Shown piece by piece: positions 5,978-8,224 of a stretch of DNA of 8,224 bases; within the stretch, counting starts at the first letter, position 1; each line of letters starts with the position of its first letter. The stretch is from an uncultured bacterium (GTDB lineage Bacteria > Patescibacteriota > Minisyncoccia > SW-4-49-11). The translations under genes and the position numbers were made by a program. Where the stretch lies: assembly GCA_913060955.1 (NCBI GenBank), contig CAJXTH010000029.1:1-8224 (forward strand). Direction: 5' to 3'. Below the pieces are notes generated by a model. The model made no database searches and was not told the origin of the DNA. It saw nothing but the letters and a program-made list of their open reading frames with translations.

Positions 5978-8224
5978 TGGTTAGCTGGGTTTGTAATTCA
6001 TGCAGGAGCCGTGTTGCTTCGAGAGGAGAAATCTCAAGCGCATTCTGTGCCATGACCCGACGCTTCAGCTCCTGGTATTGATCTTGCCAGGGATTGTTCT
6101 TTGGCTTAACAGAAGGACTTGATGAAAATAAGGAGCCCTGCTGCTTGGAAGGCTCAGCCTCGTATTGCCTCAGCGCCTGTTCTGCTCGTACAATCACTTC
6201 TGTCGGAAATCCTGCCAACTGAGCAATAGCAATTCCATAACTTTTATCGATTCCGCCAGCCTCGATCTTGCGAAGAAAGGTCACCGCCCCTCCCGATTCT
6301 TCTACCAGTACCCGGTAGTTCGTGATACGAGCTCGTTCGGACTCCAAACTTAACAACTCATGATAATGAGTGGCAAACAAGGTCCGAGCTCCAATCGTAT
6401 CGTGAATATGCTCAGAAATTGCGCGGGCAATACTCATTCCGTCATAGGTTGAGGTTCCTCTCCCCACCTCATCCAGAACAATCAAGCTCTTTTCGGTTGC
6501 GTTACGTAAAATATTCGCAACTTCTACCATTTCCACCATGAACGTACTCTGTCCTTCTGAAAGATTATCCGAGGCACCAACCCGGGTAAAAATCCGGTCA
6601 CAAATGCCAATCCGAGCTTCTTTGGCCGGCACATAACACCCCATCTGAGCAAGTAAGACAATTAATGCTACCTGACGAATATACGTCGATTTCCCGGCCA
6701 TATTGGGTCCAGTTATCAGCATAAAGTTCCCCGATTCATCGGTCAGTCGCGTATCATTTGGGATAAATTCATCAGAAACCAACTGCTCGACTACCGGATG
6801 ACGTCCATCAACAACAACCAAATCTGTACCCTCAGTGACTGTTGGTAACACATACTGTCGTTCTTGAGCTAGCGTAGCAAAACTGGTAATAGCATCCCAA
6901 TAGGCCAAAATCTGGGTCATTCGCTGAAGTGGTTGAATCTGCTGAAGTACGAGATCAAGCCAGGTATAGAATAACTCTTGTTCTTTGGCCAATAATTGTT
7001 CTTCTGATGCCAAAATTTTATCCTCAAATTCTTTCAGTTCTTGAGTGATAAATCGCTCTGCATTTACCAAAGTCTGCTTTTTGATATACCCAGCCGGGAC
7101 TTTGTCTAAATGTGATTTGCTCACCTCGATAAAATAGCCAAACACTTTGTTGTATCTAATTTTTAGGTTGGGAATCCCGGTGGTGTGCCGTTCTCTGGCC
7201 TCTACAGAAACCAACCACTCTTTTCCTCCCTTGGAGAGTTCGAGCAACTCATCGATGTCTGCTCGATATCCTTTGCGAACAAATCCTCCATCGCGAGCAA
7301 GCAATGGCGGAGCCTCTGAGAGTCCCCGAGAAAGTTCATCAAACAAAGGATTAACAGCACCCAGGAGTTCTTTGAGCTCTTGCTGAACCAGCTTTGGAAA
7401 CACCTCCTGCGCTGAGTGTATTTGAGCAATCATAGTTCGCACAACACCCAAATCTCGTGGACCACCTGTCTGGGCAGAGAGGCGGCTTAATGTCCTTTCT
7501 GCATCAGGAATTGCGGCGAATAGCTCTTGGAGTGTTTCCGCTGTCTGAGGTTGGGTGCGCACATATTCGGCGTCTTGTTGTCGACGTTGAATTGCCGAAA
7601 CCTGAGTCAATGGAGACAATAGCCAGCTCCGAAGGAGACGAGATCCCATTGGATTCTGGGTACGGTTCATGACCTCAAACACACTTTGCGCTTTCCGAGA
7701 CATGCGAGAAGGATACAACAGTTCTAGGTTCTCTACCGTATTGGCATCCAAACGCATATGTTCAACTCTGTCCAAAACATGGAGATCAGAAACATGTACC
7801 AAATCGGCATGCTGAGTATATTTCAGATACGAAAGCAAGGCCCCAGCTGCTGATACTCGTGGATCATCGGCTGCAAAACCAAATCCCTCCAAGGTTGCGA
7901 CATCAAAATGCTGACAAAGTAATTTTCGGGCTCGGTCATAGTTAAATGACCATTTCGATTCAGCAGAAATTTTGATTCCGTGTTGCGCTCCAATCGTCTG
8001 CCAATGCTGAGTTACGGCAGGAAGAATAATTTCTTTTACCGAATAGAGCTTGATAAGATCAAGGACCTCATCGGGACTCACATATCCAGCTCGAAAGTCA
8101 CCAGAAGAAACATCAGCTAAGGCAACAACAGTAAACGATTTCGTCTGATGTATCGTGGCAACGTATACGGGCGTTGCTTGATCTAAGGCAGAGTCAATCA
8201 AAACGGTTCCCGGGGTAATCACAC
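5958..8224 (-). CDS. mutS: DNA mismatch repair protein MutS (5' end outside window)
   Basis: MutS binds mismatches and recruits MutL. About 754 residues are visible. The first complete codon is GTG at 8222-8220, read here as an internal valine of the conserved [RV]-I-T-P-G-T segment, not as a start; the mismatch-contacting domain I, with the F-x-E motif and roughly 110-120 residues, lies beyond the edge. Visible parts are the connector, the lever and clamp region (Y-N-K-V-F-G-Y-F-I-E-V near 357-367), and the ABC-type ATPase with Walker A G-P-N-M-A-G-K-S-T at 505-513, S-D-N-L-S-E-G-Q-S-T-F at 551-561, Walker B L-I-V-L-D-E-V-G-R-G-T-S-T at 580-592 and T-H-Y-H-E-L at 618-623. A candidate beta-clamp motif Q-G-S-L-F is at 695-699, followed by the usual I-S-P-L-E-A ending. 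Stop codon TAA; overlaps mutL. Confidence 0.98.
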   Translation of the reverse strand, partial: VITPGTVLIDSALDQATPVYVATIHQTKSFTVVALADVSSGDFRAGYVSPDEVLDLIKLYSVKEIILPAVTQHWQTIGAQHGIKISAESKWSFNYDRARKLLCQHFDVATLEGFGFAADDPRVSAAGALLSYLKYTQHADLVHVSDLHVLDRVEHMRLDANTVENLELLYPSRMSRKAQSVFEVMNRTQNPMGSRLLRSWLLSPLTQVSAIQRRQQDAEYVRTQPQTAETLQELFAAIPDAERTLSRLSAQTGGPRDLGVVRTMIAQIHSAQEVFPKLVQQELKELLGAVNPLFDELSRGLSEAPPLLARDGGFVRKGYRADIDELLELSKGGKEWLVSVEARERHTTGIPNLKIRYNKVFGYFIEVSKSHLDKVPAGYIKKQTLVNAERFITQELKEFEDKILASEEQLLAKEQELFYTWLDLVLQQIQPLQRMTQILAYWDAITSFATLAQERQYVLPTVTEGTDLVVVDGRHPVVEQLVSDEFIPNDTRLTDESGNFMLITGPNMAGKSTYIRQVALIVLLAQMGCYVPAKEARIGICDRIFTRVGASDNLSEGQSTFMVEMVEVANILRNATEKSLIVLDEVGRGTSTYDGMSIARAISEHIHDTIGARTLFATHYHELLSLESERARITNYRVLVEESGGAVTFLRKIEAGGIDKSYGIAIAQLAGFPTEVIVRAEQALRQYEAEPSKQQGSLFSSSPSVKPKNNPWQDQYQELKRRVMAQNALEISPLEATRLLHELQTQLTNDRHDS

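Noticed and set aside
5411..6055. Long + strand open frame (214 codons)
   Set aside because: It lies wholly opposite the conserved mutL N-terminal region and the mutS 3' end; its translation has no recognisable motif and it has no promoter or ribosome site.
8220..8222. GTG as a start codon for mutS
   Set aside because: The following residues I-T-P-G-T-V are an internal conserved MutS segment that normally follows domain I; the frame is simply cut by the window edge.
1..8224. Mobile elements, CRISPR array, tRNA or rRNA genes, alternative genetic code with UGA as sense
   Set aside because: No transposase or integrase motif, no regularly spaced direct repeats and no cloverleaf or rRNA signature were seen, and every long conserved frame is intact under the standard code.

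Overview
This window looks like a chromosomal housekeeping segment of a bacterium with moderate GC content. The compact layout, very short leaders, absence of Shine-Dalgarno motifs and lysozyme-like tail protein suggest Patescibacteria (Candidate Phyla Radiation), but this is inference; no rRNA or ribosomal protein is present to settle it. The standard genetic code fits: all long reading frames are intact with UGA read as stop, although none of the eight stop codons in the window is UGA (five TAA, three TAG).

Layout. On the + strand, positions 1-150 hold the 3' end of a probable lysozyme/lytic-transglycosylase-like gene. It is closed by a strong GNRA-loop terminator (160-183). A consensus-like promoter (197-225) then drives a stand-alone Wzt/TagH-type ABC ATPase (255-983). 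This gene converges on a long - strand block, with a stem-loop at 990-1021 shared between the two transcripts. Reading the - strand from the right-hand edge, the order is mutS (5' end outside the window), mutL (overlapping mutS), a six- or seven-span membrane protein of unknown function (1 nt after mutL), dnaJ, a five-span small membrane protein of unknown function, and nrdR.

Function. MutS and MutL form the post-replicative mismatch repair core. MutL keeps every known metal ligand of the endonuclease-type C-terminal domain, so it should nick DNA itself, as in organisms lacking MutH. MutS carries a candidate sliding-clamp motif near its C-terminus. DnaJ is a full class I Hsp40. Its promoter is embedded in a CIRCE operator (3149-3175), so it should be under HrcA heat-shock repression even though it sits in the middle of the - strand block. 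NrdR is the ATP-cone repressor of ribonucleotide reductase genes. DNA repair, dNTP control and protein folding are therefore side by side, with two uncharacterised membrane proteins interleaved.

Most notable observations: the CIRCE element that overlaps both the -35 box of dnaJ and the stop codon of the upstream gene; an AUG-UGA start-stop overlapping the ABC ATPase start codon, just downstream of an inverted repeat that brackets its -10 box; and the orphan membrane protein coupled to mutL. I found no mobile element, CRISPR array, tRNA, rRNA or wholly new system. No gene-free stretch exceeds about 105 bases.
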